A stretch of 64,000 nt of DNA from an uncultured Monoglobus sp. GTDB lineage: Bacteria; Bacillota; Clostridia; Monoglobales; Monoglobaceae. The position numbers and the translations under genes were made by a program. Shown here piece by piece: positions 34,484 through 43,746 of this stretch. The DNA lies in the NCBI GenBank assembly GCA_947624305.1, contig CANQKC010000001.1, forward strand, positions 124,001-188,000, in the 5' to 3' direction. The notes below the pieces were generated by a model, which made no database searches, had not been told where the DNA came from, and saw only the letters and a program-made list of their open reading frames with translations. How positions within the stretch are numbered: the first letter of the stretch is position 1; each line of letters opens with the position of its first letter.

Positions 34484-36206
34484 AATGCGCCAGCTTCACA
34501 AGACCGGCATAGGTGCCCGGTATGTTTTTGAGCTCTTCGTGTGTTCCGGATTGTGTCACCCGCCCGCGCTCAAGCACATAAATTTTGTCAGCCTTTTCGA
34601 TCGTTGACAAACGGTGTGCAACCACGATAACCGTTCGGTTTTTCATCAGCGCGTCGATGCTTTTCTGAACGATCAGCTCGTTTTCGGTGTCAAGCGCGCT
34701 TGTCGCCTCGTCGAGCAGCAGTATCGGCGCGTTTTTCAAAAACGCGCGGGCGATCGCTATCCGCTGCCGCTGCCCGCCCGACAGGCTCTCGCCGCGCTCG
34801 CCGACCTGCGTGTCATAGCCCTTCGGCATCTCTCTTATAAACTCGTGCGCGCCCGCGGCCTTCGCCGCCTCGATAATTTCCTCATTCGACGCGCCGGGCC
34901 TGCCGTAGCTTATGTTCTCGCGCACGGTCGTGTCAAACAGGTACGCGTCCTGCGGCACATATGAGATCATGCTCCGCAGCTCTGACAGGGAATAAGCGTC
35001 TATGTTCCTTCCGCGAAAATATATCTTCCCGCTGTCGATCTTGTAAAATCCGGAGAGGAGCTTGATAAACGTGCTCTTTCCTCCTCCACTCGGGCCAACA
35101 AGCGCCGTCACCTTTCCCTCGTCAGCTGTCAGCGTCAGGCCGTTGATAACGCGGCCCCGCTTGTCGTCATAGGTAAACCGCACATCTTCAAAGCTTATAT
35201 ACTCCGGGCTCAGATCGGAATTCCTGTCAATGAGCGGCGAGCGCGTTTCCTGCTCCTCGGACAATATGTCATTTATAAGTTCCGCCGCAGCGACGCTCTC
35301 CTGCATCATACCCCACGAGTTTCCGAACGTCAGCAGCATTCCGCTGACGTTGCCCTGAACGCTGAGTATCGCGAACACCGTTCCGAAATCACAATAGCCG
35401 AGCGCCGCCATGACCGCGCCCGCGGTGATCAGCACAAAGTTATTAATGAAGTTAAGCAGGTTGCTTATGCTGCCGAGCGCGCCCATTTTTGAGATGCGCC
35501 TTATTCTTTTTTCGGCCACGCTGTCATTGGCATCGTCGTAACGCCTGACGCTTGAGCCGTCAATGTCAAACAGCTTTATTATTCTGAAACCGGCGAGCAG
35601 ATCAGACAGCCTCGCGAGCAGCGCAGACTCGCCTTTTTGTATTTCCTTGCCCAGTCCGCGCAGGGGCGCCGCGAATTTCATGTTGATAACAAAGGTTATA
35701 ACGCAGGTCGCGAGCGACAGCAGGCCGAGCCTCAAATCAAGCAGCAGGATAAACGCGCACGAGGCCGCGCCGCCCAGCATCGCGTGAACTATGTTCGGAA
35801 AGCTGTTGGCCAAGGCGCGCTTTATGTTCTCGACATTGCTGTTGAGTCTGAAAATGCTGTCGGCGCTGTGGTTTTTTTCATAATAACCGACCGACAAAAA
35901 TTCCATGTGGCGGAACAGTCTGCACCGTATGTCCTGCATAATTCGGCGGATCGCCCTGATTTTGAAAAACCGAACAATGACGTTTAAAACATACGCGGCC
36001 ATCGCAAAAGCGGCGAACCACAGCGACGCCTTGAACAAGCCGAAGTCCATGCTAGTGACCGAGTTCACAACGCCGCGGTTGAGCAGCGCGAAAAACACGT
36101 CCGCCAGATACATGAACGCCACCTCAAGCACGACCATTGAGAAGTACATTCCGCGCCGCGTTTTGATTATCGAAAAACAGATTTTAAAGCCCTCAAGCGC
36201 TTTCAC
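34482..36206 (-). CDS. ABC exporter half-transporter (permease-ATPase fusion), second subunit
   Basis: A 574-residue MsbA/LmrA-type half-transporter: an N-terminal six-helix domain and a C-terminal ATPase with Walker A GPSGGGKST, signature LSGGQRQRI, Walker B ILLLDEATSALD and the switch His in VVAHRLSTI. I favour the GTG at 36206, five bases after GGGAGGTGG; this overlaps the upstream subunit gene by 14 bases, so the two are translated as a pair. Both ATPases look catalytically complete. The cargo is unknown: the flanking genes are secreted pectin enzymes, but exporters of this kind move lipids, drugs or peptides. Confidence 0.9.
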   Translation of the reverse strand: MKALEGFKICFSIIKTRRGMYFSMVVLEVAFMYLADVFFALLNRGVVNSVTSMDFGLFKASLWFAAFAMAAYVLNVIVRFFKIRAIRRIMQDIRCRLFRHMEFLSVGYYEKNHSADSIFRLNSNVENIKRALANSFPNIVHAMLGGAASCAFILLLDLRLGLLSLATCVITFVINMKFAAPLRGLGKEIQKGESALLARLSDLLAGFRIIKLFDIDGSSVRRYDDANDSVAEKRIRRISKMGALGSISNLLNFINNFVLITAGAVMAALGYCDFGTVFAILSVQGNVSGMLLTFGNSWGMMQESVAAAELINDILSEEQETRSPLIDRNSDLSPEYISFEDVRFTYDDKRGRVINGLTLTADEGKVTALVGPSGGGKSTFIKLLSGFYKIDSGKIYFRGRNIDAYSLSELRSMISYVPQDAYLFDTTVRENISYGRPGASNEEIIEAAKAAGAHEFIREMPKGYDTQVGERGESLSGGQRQRIAIARAFLKNAPILLLDEATSALDTENELIVQKSIDALMKNRTVIVVAHRLSTIEKADKIYVLERGRVTQSGTHEELKNIPGTYAGLVKLAH

Positions 36207-37944
36207 GCGGACCACCTCCCATGTTGTTAAGCTTCGCGTAAACGCCGCCGAGCCCGATCAGCTCGCTGTGCTTTCCGCACTCTGCGATAACGCCTCCGTC
36301 AATGACCGCTATGCGGTCGCTGTCTTTTATTGTCGAAAGGCGGTGCGCCACAACGAGCACGGTCCGTCCGGCGCTTAAATTGTCGATCGCCTTTTGAACC
36401 TCGGCCTCGGCCTTGACGTCAAGCGCGCTCGTGGCCTCGTCGAGCAGCAGTATCGGCGCGTCCTTCAATATGGCGCGCGCAATCGAGATACGCTGCACCT
36501 GGCCGCCCGACAGACGGCAACCCCGCTCGCCCACGGTCGAGTCATAGCCTTTCTCGGTATTCATAATAAAATCATGGGCATACGCCGCCTTGGCCGCGGC
36601 GATAACATCCTCCTTTGAAGCGTTCGGTCTGCCCATCGCGATATTCTCATAGATCGATACCGGGAACAGATAAGCCTCCTGCGACACATACGAGATCAGG
36701 CTCCGCGTCGACTTGAGTTCCCTGTCGTTTATGTCGATCCCGCCGATCGACACGCTGCCGGACTTCGGCTTATAAAATCCGCAGACAAGGCCGAGCAGAG
36801 TGCTCTTTCCGCAGCCGCTGGCTCCGGCGAAACCGACCTGCTCGCCGACCCTCACGCTGAAATTAATATCGGTCAGCACCGGCTTTTCGGGCTCATACTC
36901 AAAAGCCGCGTTTTTAAACTCTATGGCGGGAACGTTTTCGGGAAGCTCGTTTGAAACAATTCCGCCCTCCCGCTCCGCGGGCTCTTTGAGGATCGAGAAT
37001 AGACGCTCCAAAGACGCGGCAGCTGAACGGAAGTTAAAGAACATCTGCGACAAGCGGATTATCGGGTTAAGGAGCTGATTGATAAGCGTCGAGAACGCGA
37101 CCAGCGAGCCCAGCGTCAGCTCGCCGCGGAAGCAGAGCAGGCCGCCGTAAATCAAGCATATGCACAGCGGCACATGTCTTGCCAGCGAGAAAAAGAAAAT
37201 TCCGCGGTACTGTATCTTGTCGTTACCCATGGCCATGTTTGTCGCCTTTTGTATGCCCGCGTCATATTTGTCGGCGAGCTTATCCTCAATATTATACGAC
37301 TTCACGACCGAGATGCCGCTCACCATGTCCGAGACCGTGTTGCTCACAAGACCGAGATAGCGCATGTATTTTTTGGAGCCGATCTTGAACGGTATCGAAA
37401 AGCACGCGCCGATCGCGACAAACACCGGAGCCGTGCAGATCGAGGCGATGAGCAGGCGAATATTGATCCCGCCAAGAAATGTCAGATAAAACACAAACGT
37501 AAAAGGGATCTCGATCATTCTGATAAAGTCATTTTCCATGAAAAACTGAACGGTGTCGGCGTCAGAGCTCATTTTTGAAAGCATCTCGCCGCTGCGCACC
37601 GAGTTCATGTAGTCGATCGGAATTCTTGAAATACGCTTGGCGCTGTCGCGCTTTATGTCGTGGATTATGCCGGTCGAAAACTTTCCCGCCGCGAAGCTGC
37701 TCATATAAACAGCCGCCATTATTCCCGCGATCGAAAGCACGGCGAACAAAAATATCCTCGGGATCTCGGAAACGCTTCCCGCCTGCGCCGCGTCCACTAT
37801 GCGGCGCAGGTAATCGGTCTTTTTTACCTCGAGCCATGAGGAAGAAACCATCGCGGCTACTGCCGCGGCGGCCCAAAAAATATAAACTTTAGCGTACCTT
37901 GCCAAATCGGTATAAATACCCGGCGTCTTTCTGTTCTTTTTCAT
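36193..37944 (-). CDS. ABC exporter half-transporter (permease-ATPase fusion), first subunit
   Basis: A 583-residue partner of the downstream half-transporter. Walker A is GASGCGKST, the signature LSGGQVQRI, Walker B LLLDEATSALD, and the switch region VVAHRLSTIKD. The N-terminus MKKNRKTPGIYTDLARYAKV precedes six membrane segments. No ribosome-binding site precedes the ATG at 37944; instead a consensus promoter ends seven bases before it, so the message is probably leaderless. A GTG two codons upstream (37950) would lie even closer to the promoter. Confidence 0.9.
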   Translation of the reverse strand: MKKNRKTPGIYTDLARYAKVYIFWAAAAVAAMVSSSWLEVKKTDYLRRIVDAAQAGSVSEIPRIFLFAVLSIAGIMAAVYMSSFAAGKFSTGIIHDIKRDSAKRISRIPIDYMNSVRSGEMLSKMSSDADTVQFFMENDFIRMIEIPFTFVFYLTFLGGINIRLLIASICTAPVFVAIGACFSIPFKIGSKKYMRYLGLVSNTVSDMVSGISVVKSYNIEDKLADKYDAGIQKATNMAMGNDKIQYRGIFFFSLARHVPLCICLIYGGLLCFRGELTLGSLVAFSTLINQLLNPIIRLSQMFFNFRSAAASLERLFSILKEPAEREGGIVSNELPENVPAIEFKNAAFEYEPEKPVLTDINFSVRVGEQVGFAGASGCGKSTLLGLVCGFYKPKSGSVSIGGIDINDRELKSTRSLISYVSQEAYLFPVSIYENIAMGRPNASKEDVIAAAKAAYAHDFIMNTEKGYDSTVGERGCRLSGGQVQRISIARAILKDAPILLLDEATSALDVKAEAEVQKAIDNLSAGRTVLVVAHRLSTIKDSDRIAVIDGGVIAECGKHSELIGLGGVYAKLNNMGGGPRESA

Positions 37945-37951
37945 GAACACG

Positions 37952-37980
37952 ATTTTAGCACAGCTTTAATTTTTTGTCAA
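37952..37980 (-). promoter_or_regulatory. Promoter of the ABC exporter operon, apparently leaderless
   Basis: Minus-strand TTGACA (37975-37980) and TAAAAT (37952-37957) at 17-base spacing. Only seven bases separate the -10 box from the ATG, so transcription should begin at or next to the start codon. Confidence 0.75.
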
Positions 37981-38082
37981 TCATTCGGAGCGAATTCAAT
38001 AAATATTCAAAGAAAAGAGAAGTTTTTTATTATATTTTACATATATGTCATAGCAATTTTTTCATGTTTTGAGTATAAAAAC

Positions 38083-38104
38083 AGGCGCCCGACGTCGGGC
38101 GCCT
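38083..38104 (-). terminator. Terminator of the 48-residue ORF
   Basis: A perfect 22-base palindrome (AGGCGCCCGAC and complement). On the minus strand it is followed by GTTTTTAT. Confidence 0.75.
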
Positions 38105-38112
38105 ATTATGGT

Positions 38113-38259
38113 TCAGTCCTCTAAAATCTGCTGTAAATTGTCAATAACTTTTTGCAGCTTTTCTCTCTCTTTGCCATCGGGCATATTGGCAATAACTTCT
38201 GTGAGGTCATCTAAAATAAAGCGGATAAATCCATTAAATTGTTTATCTGTCATTCCCAT
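38113..38259 (-). CDS. Small acidic protein, 48 residues, function unknown
   Basis: Reads MGMTDKQFNGFIRF, then LDDLTEVIANMPDG and ends with KVIDNLQQILED. It is predicted helical, with a charged amphipathic pattern. An AGGAGC ribosome-binding site lies 9-10 bases upstream, and a strong terminator follows the stop. Short proteins beginning MTDKQF are known to me from clostridial genomes without assigned function. It lies 88 bases after the acetylesterase-like gene and may be cotranscribed with it. Confidence 0.65.
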   Translation of the reverse strand: MGMTDKQFNGFIRFILDDLTEVIANMPDGKEREKLQKVIDNLQQILED

Positions 38260-38347
38260 TTTTAACAGCTCCTTCCAAATTATTGTTTCCTATGCTTTGA
38301 TTTTAATTATCATTTCTGCTCCATAAATAATTTACGAAGTAGATATA

Positions 38348-41300
38348 TTATTCAACCGTTTTAACCTCGCTGAGCGGCTTAATACCGTCGGTACCGCTCC
38401 AGATAAACAGCTTGACCGTGCCGCTTCCGGGCTTTTTGAAGTCAAGACCGCCGATCTGCGTTCCGGTTATGTCATATACACTCGCTCCGACAAGGATGTC
38501 GTCCGCGCTGTACACGCCGATTATAAGCTTCGCCTTAGGCTCGGCCTCCGTGCCGTAATATGCGACATCAACGCTTAACGCGTTATCGCCGCCGTAAACC
38601 GCGTTTGTTATCTCATAGGGATAATCATGTACTACGGGTGTTGCCGTGGACGTGGGGGTCTCCGTCGGTACAGGCTCGGGCGTCGCAGTCGGCTCCGGTT
38701 TGGGCGTCTCTGTCGGTAGAGGTTCGGACGTCGCAGTCGGTACAGGCTCGGGCGTCGCTGTCTCTTGCGGGTCGGTGTCAAGCTCCGCGATATAGATATT
38801 GTCAACGCTGAGTTCAATTGTTTCACCCGGGTCATTTGTTCCCTTTGTCATTACCGCCATACCGGTCATAACAAGATGCGGAATTGCGCTTTCATCAACC
38901 TTTATGGTGCCTTGCGCCAAAGTTATTTCGCGGTTAAGCAGATATTCCTCGCCGTCTTTTTTGGTATAAACCTTAACAACGTTTTCCGCCTCGTTTTCCG
39001 CCTTGTGATACTCTACTCTCAGACTGAACCATTTTCCGGGCGTAAAATTGAAATTCGGAATGGCATAGTCAAATCCCTTTTCATTGTCATCAGAACCACC
39101 GGCGGAGAAATAGTCGGTCAGTTTCAAGGTCGCGCCGTCGCCGGTCTTTACCTCAAAAGCTCTGCCGTCATCGTTGCCGGCGGAATAGCTGTTGTCCGGG
39201 CCGACATTGTTCTTGTCGTAAAATCTCAACAGAACATTGTCTTTCTGAGGGCCGCCTATATTGAACTCCTGCTCAATAACGATAACATCCGAGTCAATAG
39301 GCGATGATGGATTATAAGTAAATCCGTCCTGACCTTTGCCCGTATCGGTAAATTTCAGATAATTGTCTCCCTCGCCCCTTTCGGCAATTGAAGGAGCAAC
39401 GGCATTCTCAATTGATACGGTTCTGAAATTTAATGTCAGCTCCTTGCCGTTTCCGTTCGCAATCTTTGAAGTTCTGTCAGCGTATTTCGTACCCTCGGGG
39501 ATCGAGTTAAAGTCCCACTTCTCGCCCTTGAGCGGTATCGGTGTTACCACGGGCGTCGGCGACGGTGTAACGACGGGGGTCGGCTCCGGAGTGGGCGTGG
39601 TCTCCAAACGATAAGGCAGAGCCTCAATATCAGGATTTGGCTCCTCGATCTCGGCTGTCTCCGCGCCGTGGTTCTGAAGCGTCTGGCTTTCGTCATTTAT
39701 CGGCAGCGTGAGTATATACGCGAACAGCATAGTCTTTGCGGCCTTGGCGCGCGTGACCTTAACCTTCGGCTCAAGCTCGGTGCCAAAGCTTACCGCGCCG
39801 CGCTCAATGCCCTTTTCGCTGCGCATAAGACCTAAGTTATACGCCTCCTTGACTTTGCCGTACAGCACCGGTGAAATATCGTCCTTATCGGTCAATGCGC
39901 CCCAGCCTACAAGCGGAAAGTAAGGTGTTCCCTCATATATCATGTTTTGGTCATAATTCGCGTCTCCGGGAGCGGGCAGGCCGTTGTTGTTCGTCATATA
40001 ATCGACCTTGTTCCAGGCTCCGCCGTCATCCTTGCCGAATTTCGCGAGATACGCGTCATAAAGGATTGCGCCCATTGCCTCGCGTGTCAGAGCGGCGTCA
40101 GACGCGATCGCGCCGGTGTCCACAAACTCGGGCTCTTTAATATATGTCGCGGAAACCGTAATATCTTTGTCAACATAAATGGTGTACTCTTTTTCATTGG
40201 TCACGGACTCGCCGTTGATATATATCTCGCCGTTCAAATATCCGGGGTCCGCAACGGCGGTTATTCTGATCTCGTCTCTGTCATCCACGTCAAGCCAATC
40301 GGTGCTTTGCGGATAGTTAAGCGAGTAGTACCTCAGACCGAACAATCTGCCGGTTCCGCCGTGTGCCCAAAGCGTATATTCCGTGTTCTGGTCAACGTCA
40401 AATTCAACAGTGCCGTATATCGTTTTTCCGCTTCCGTTCGTCGTGTCATTCAGATACTTGCTTTGAATGGTTTTGTTCACATTGTTCCTAAGCTCAATAT
40501 ACTTATTGTCATCAAAACGCGCATAAACAACGAGCTTGCCTTTCGCCTTTGAGAAATATGTGACATGCTTTTCGGGCGTTGAATTTCTCATCTCAATATA
40601 ATTTCCCGTTATGTCGTTGTTGTCAAAGCTTGCCGAGCTGTCAAATCCTTTGACAAAGCTCTCGGGCAGCGACGGATCCGAGCCGTTCAACGGGGCCGTA
40701 ACGGTCATGAAGTAATCATCAGCGATCTGTCCTCCGCTCGTAATATTCTCGGTAACATCAACATCGGAATAATCAAATTTACTGTCGTTATAGATCGTTA
40801 TCGTTCCGCCCTCGGACTGGCTGACCGTGACACGGTGCTGTCCCTCGCCGGGAACAGCCGCCTCAGCCGCCGACGCTTGGGCCTCAACCTCGGGTCCGTA
40901 TTTCTCCAGAAGCTGCGCGTATGTCAGATTATAGCTTCCAAGCGCGCCCTCGTCTAAACCGAAGACCTTTTCCATGCCGCGGGCAAACTCGCCTACGGTG
41001 ATTATATCGTTGGGCTTAAAGAGATTTTCGCTGTTCTTATGCATCGCGCCGACGCGCAGAATTCTTTCAATATTGTCTCTGTAGTAATAATTCTCTTCGG
41101 GCAGCGCGGTAGCTCCGGGAGCAACGTCAACTTGGCTCACGTCGGCCGCCATCTCGGGGAACAATCCGGTCCAGTCGCCCGACGCCGCGGCTTTCTGCGC
41201 CTCAGGCGCCAGGTATGACAGCAGCGTCTCCATAAACTCCTTGCTGGTATACTCATCGGTTCCGGACGTCGCCTCGTCATAGATATACTGGATGATTATT

Positions 41301-42643
41301 CTCGCGAACTGCTTGGCCGCGGACTCCTTATACGTCGTTCCATCCCAGTTGGAAACGCCGTTTGCGGAATTTTCCGCGGGCGTCTCTCCGGCCTCGTAGG
41401 AGCTGAATATATACTTGCTCTCGTTCTCGCCGAGTTTGCTCACATAATCCTTAACACCCTCATAAACGCCGATATAACCAACTCCGGGATCAGCCTTCGC
41501 GGTCTCGCGCATAATTCCGGTGGAGTCGGGATTAAATCCGTTGGGCTTATCCGCGCCCTCAAGAGAAAATCCGTTTCCTCTCGGAACAGCAGACACCAAA
41601 ATCGGGTACATTCCTCTCGCCTTTATCGCGGTTATGTACATATCGAGCCATTCTTTATAGAGGGCGTTGTTCTGGTCGGGCGTGCCGTAATTTAAGCCTC
41701 TGTCATAGCGGGTGTCGCCGTCTGCCTCATCGCCCTGCGCAGATGTGAGGAAAACATAGTCGCCCGGTTTTCCGGTCAGAAGAATATCATTAAATCTGCC
41801 CTCGTTATAACTTCTCTTCATGCTTCTGCCGCCCATGGAATAGTTAACCACGTCGGCCACTTTTTCCGGGTCGATATAATACTCAAGCACCTGTCCCCAG
41901 GAGGAATACGACGACTCGTTGGTATACGACTTCTCAGTCGAGCCGCCCAAAATAAATATCGTCGCTTTCTCGCCGGCGGGAGACGGAGCGATCGGGGTTA
42001 TCGAAATCGACTTAACCGTAACAGTCTGCGGATTTGCGCGCGAGGGGAGCTCAACAGGCTCGATCTCTATCTCAACAAAATCCTGACCGGTCGCGAAATC
42101 ATAGCTCCACTTGGTGTTGCCTTCGGACCATGTCACCGTCGTGTTTCTCGTGACGTTGCCCGCGTCATCCCACGCCGAAGTTCTTCTTATTCTGTCGTAT
42201 TCCATCCCTGTCGGCTGGACCAATGTGTTGCTGCGGCTGCAGCCGCCCCCGAGCACGACCTCCAAATGATAAGCTCCGGGAGGCATGTCGGCCCTGTATA
42301 TCAAACCGCCATGATTTGGATAAACCGAATCATCGCTTATATATCTTCCGCCGGATTCCGTAATACTTGCACCGTCAGAGGAAAGGTTAATCAATGAAAT
42401 TCCGCCGACTTGACGAGCCTCTCTGGGAGGCATGATCGCGTCTGAAGCAGTGACAAAACCTTTTCCTTTCTCGGGCAAATATTCAAGATCCTTTTTTGTT
42501 GCTCCCGCGGCAAATTCTTGGGCAAAATCAACGCTGACCGAGTTTAAGCCTCCCGTTTCGCCGTCCTCAGCGAAAACCGCCGGCATAACCGAAACAATAA
42601 GAGCCAAAACAAGTGTCAAACTGAGCAGTCGTCTTTTAAACAT
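38348..42643 (-). CDS. Secreted CE12-like protein with degenerate active site, SLH-like and binding modules
   Basis: A 1431-residue paralogue of the central part of the giant enzyme at 26067-34316. Signal peptide 1-25 (MFKRRLLSLTL start). The N-terminal beta domain and SGNH region align closely with the larger protein (PTGME, WSYDFATGQDF), but the catalytic blocks are altered: GDST reads GGST (S235 kept), HND reads QGD, and DGTH reads DGTT (T437 in place of His). SLH-like halves flank a beta-rich insert, a PTPEP linker leads to a LamG-like binding domain starting KGEKWDFNS, then more linkers and a C-terminal module ending LFIWSGTDGIKP. No C-terminal SLH triplet is seen. It is probably a binding or structural protein rather than an esterase. 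AAGGAGG precedes the ATG. Confidence 0.85.
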   Translation of the reverse strand: MFKRRLLSLTLVLALIVSVMPAVFAEDGETGGLNSVSVDFAQEFAAGATKKDLEYLPEKGKGFVTASDAIMPPREARQVGGISLINLSSDGASITESGGRYISDDSVYPNHGGLIYRADMPPGAYHLEVVLGGGCSRSNTLVQPTGMEYDRIRRTSAWDDAGNVTRNTTVTWSEGNTKWSYDFATGQDFVEIEIEPVELPSRANPQTVTVKSISITPIAPSPAGEKATIFILGGSTEKSYTNESSYSSWGQVLEYYIDPEKVADVVNYSMGGRSMKRSYNEGRFNDILLTGKPGDYVFLTSAQGDEADGDTRYDRGLNYGTPDQNNALYKEWLDMYITAIKARGMYPILVSAVPRGNGFSLEGADKPNGFNPDSTGIMRETAKADPGVGYIGVYEGVKDYVSKLGENESKYIFSSYEAGETPAENSANGVSNWDGTTYKESAAKQFARIIIQYIYDEATSGTDEYTSKEFMETLLSYLAPEAQKAAASGDWTGLFPEMAADVSQVDVAPGATALPEENYYYRDNIERILRVGAMHKNSENLFKPNDIITVGEFARGMEKVFGLDEGALGSYNLTYAQLLEKYGPEVEAQASAAEAAVPGEGQHRVTVSQSEGGTITIYNDSKFDYSDVDVTENITSGGQIADDYFMTVTAPLNGSDPSLPESFVKGFDSSASFDNNDITGNYIEMRNSTPEKHVTYFSKAKGKLVVYARFDDNKYIELRNNVNKTIQSKYLNDTTNGSGKTIYGTVEFDVDQNTEYTLWAHGGTGRLFGLRYYSLNYPQSTDWLDVDDRDEIRITAVADPGYLNGEIYINGESVTNEKEYTIYVDKDITVSATYIKEPEFVDTGAIASDAALTREAMGAILYDAYLAKFGKDDGGAWNKVDYMTNNNGLPAPGDANYDQNMIYEGTPYFPLVGWGALTDKDDISPVLYGKVKEAYNLGLMRSEKGIERGAVSFGTELEPKVKVTRAKAAKTMLFAYILTLPINDESQTLQNHGAETAEIEEPNPDIEALPYRLETTPTPEPTPVVTPSPTPVVTPIPLKGEKWDFNSIPEGTKYADRTSKIANGNGKELTLNFRTVSIENAVAPSIAERGEGDNYLKFTDTGKGQDGFTYNPSSPIDSDVIVIEQEFNIGGPQKDNVLLRFYDKNNVGPDNSYSAGNDDGRAFEVKTGDGATLKLTDYFSAGGSDDNEKGFDYAIPNFNFTPGKWFSLRVEYHKAENEAENVVKVYTKKDGEEYLLNREITLAQGTIKVDESAIPHLVMTGMAVMTKGTNDPGETIELSVDNIYIAELDTDPQETATPEPVPTATSEPLPTETPKPEPTATPEPVPTETPTSTATPVVHDYPYEITNAVYGGDNALSVDVAYYGTEAEPKAKLIIGVYSADDILVGASVYDITGTQIGGLDFKKPGSGTVKLFIWSGTDGIKPLSEVKTVE

Positions 42644-42695
42644 CTCTTTTCCTCCTTAAAAAATGCGCAAATATCAAATTCGTCATATCATATTT

Positions 42696-42724
42696 ATTAT
42701 ACAATATTATTTGAAACATTGCAA
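42696..42724 (-). promoter_or_regulatory. Promoter for the CE12-like gene
   Basis: Minus-strand TTGCAA (42719-42724) and TATAAT (42696-42701), 17-base spacing, about 50 bases before the ATG. Confidence 0.7.
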
Positions 42725-42832
42725 TAGAAACTTTGAAAATTTTTCAAAAAAAATGGCCAAAGAAAAAGTGACCGGTAAACAGAGAAACATCCGCGGACAG
42801 ACCGAAACGTTTTTCGCCGCTTTAACTCCGCG

Positions 42833-42862
42833 TATTCCCTATTCCCTAATCACTATTCCCTA
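42833..42862. repeat. Short tandem repeats of ATTCCCTA
   Basis: Three imperfect copies of TATTCCCTA (42833-42848 as an overlapping pair, 42853-42862) lie immediately 3' of the tRNA-Arg gene. Similar short repeats are scattered in other bacterial genomes; no role is evident. Confidence 0.6.
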
Positions 42863-42865
42863 CGT

Positions 42866-42940
42866 TGGCACCCTCTACGCGAGTCGAACGCGTGATCCGC
42901 CCTTAGGAGGGGCGTGTTATATCCACTTAACTAAGAGGGC
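42866..42940 (-). tRNA. tRNA-Arg (anticodon CCT)
   Basis: Cloverleaf on the minus strand: acceptor GCCCTCT/AGAGGGT, D arm with TTAAGTGGAT, anticodon stem CGCCC/GGGCG around loop CTCCTAA, T arm CGCG-TTCGACT-CGCG. The CCA end is encoded (42866-42868). It reads AGG codons. Confidence 0.93.
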
Positions 42941-42968
42941 ATGTGCGCGCGGAAAACCGCGCTTATTC

Positions 42969-42997
42969 ATTATACATAATTCGGCCTTCCGTGTCAA
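42969..42997 (-). promoter_or_regulatory. Promoter for tRNA-Arg
   Basis: Minus-strand TTGACA (42992-42997) and TATAAT (42969-42974), 17-base spacing, about 30 bases before the tRNA. The GCGCGG/CCGCGC hairpin in the leader may also terminate the methyltransferase gene. Confidence 0.85.
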
Positions 42998-43000
42998 GCC

Positions 43001-43735
43001 CTATTTTCGGGCAACAAAGAACAGGCGCTCTGTCTCGGGGCCGGGCCCGTCAAAAGTCAGGTCCCCGAAAACCGAAACCTCGGAAAAGCCGCGCTCAATG
43101 AGCAGCGTTTTAAGCTCGGCGGCCGAAAATATCGTTTCCTCCTGATACTCGCTGTATCTCCTGTAGCCGCTGTTTTGCTCTTTTATGAAAAAATTCAGTT
43201 CAAAACTCACGACCTTATCATCGGGAAAATATCCGCAGTCCCACACGCAGAACGCCGAATCGTCCTCATATACAAATGTGTTGTTCCCCAAAATGCTGCT
43301 CAGCTTATACTCCGAGTTAATGTCAAAGATAAACACGCCGCCGTCGCGCAGGCTGTCATAAACCCGCTCAAATGCCGCTTCCGCGTCATCAAGGCCCTCA
43401 AGGTAATTCACGCAGTCAAGCGCCGAGATCACGCAGTCAACGGGCGTGGGGAGCGCGAACGTCCGCATATCCATGTTGAGGAACAGGATATCAAGCCCCG
43501 CCTCGTCAGCCTTATTTTTGGCAATCGCGAGCATTTCGGGCGAAATGTCAATGCCCGTCACCTCATATCCCGCGCGGGCGAGCGGGACCGTCACAGCGCC
43601 CGAGCCGCAGCCGAGATCGACCACGGTTTTCGGCGTGAAGTTCAACCGCTCAAAAACGGACCCGTAAAACCGAATAAACTCGTCATAATCGGTTTTCTGG
43701 AACCTGTCGTATATTTTCGCAAAATCGTCATACAT
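43001..43735 (-). CDS. Class I SAM-dependent methyltransferase
   Basis: A 244-residue protein with motif I VVDLGCGSGAVTVPLA, motif II-like VTGIDISPEMLAIA and motif VDCVISALDCVNYLE. It begins YDDFAKIYDRFQ, a common start for small-molecule or tRNA-type methyltransferases of this family. The substrate is unknown. It starts 12 bases after the pcrA stop, with GCGGTGA as ribosome-binding site, so it is the last gene of the iscS-iscU-mnmA-pcrA run. Confidence 0.88.
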   Translation of the reverse strand: MYDDFAKIYDRFQKTDYDEFIRFYGSVFERLNFTPKTVVDLGCGSGAVTVPLARAGYEVTGIDISPEMLAIAKNKADEAGLDILFLNMDMRTFALPTPVDCVISALDCVNYLEGLDDAEAAFERVYDSLRDGGVFIFDINSEYKLSSILGNNTFVYEDDSAFCVWDCGYFPDDKVVSFELNFFIKEQNSGYRRYSEYQEETIFSAAELKTLLIERGFSEVSVFGDLTFDGPGPETERLFFVARK

Positions 43736-43746
43736 ATTATCACCGC

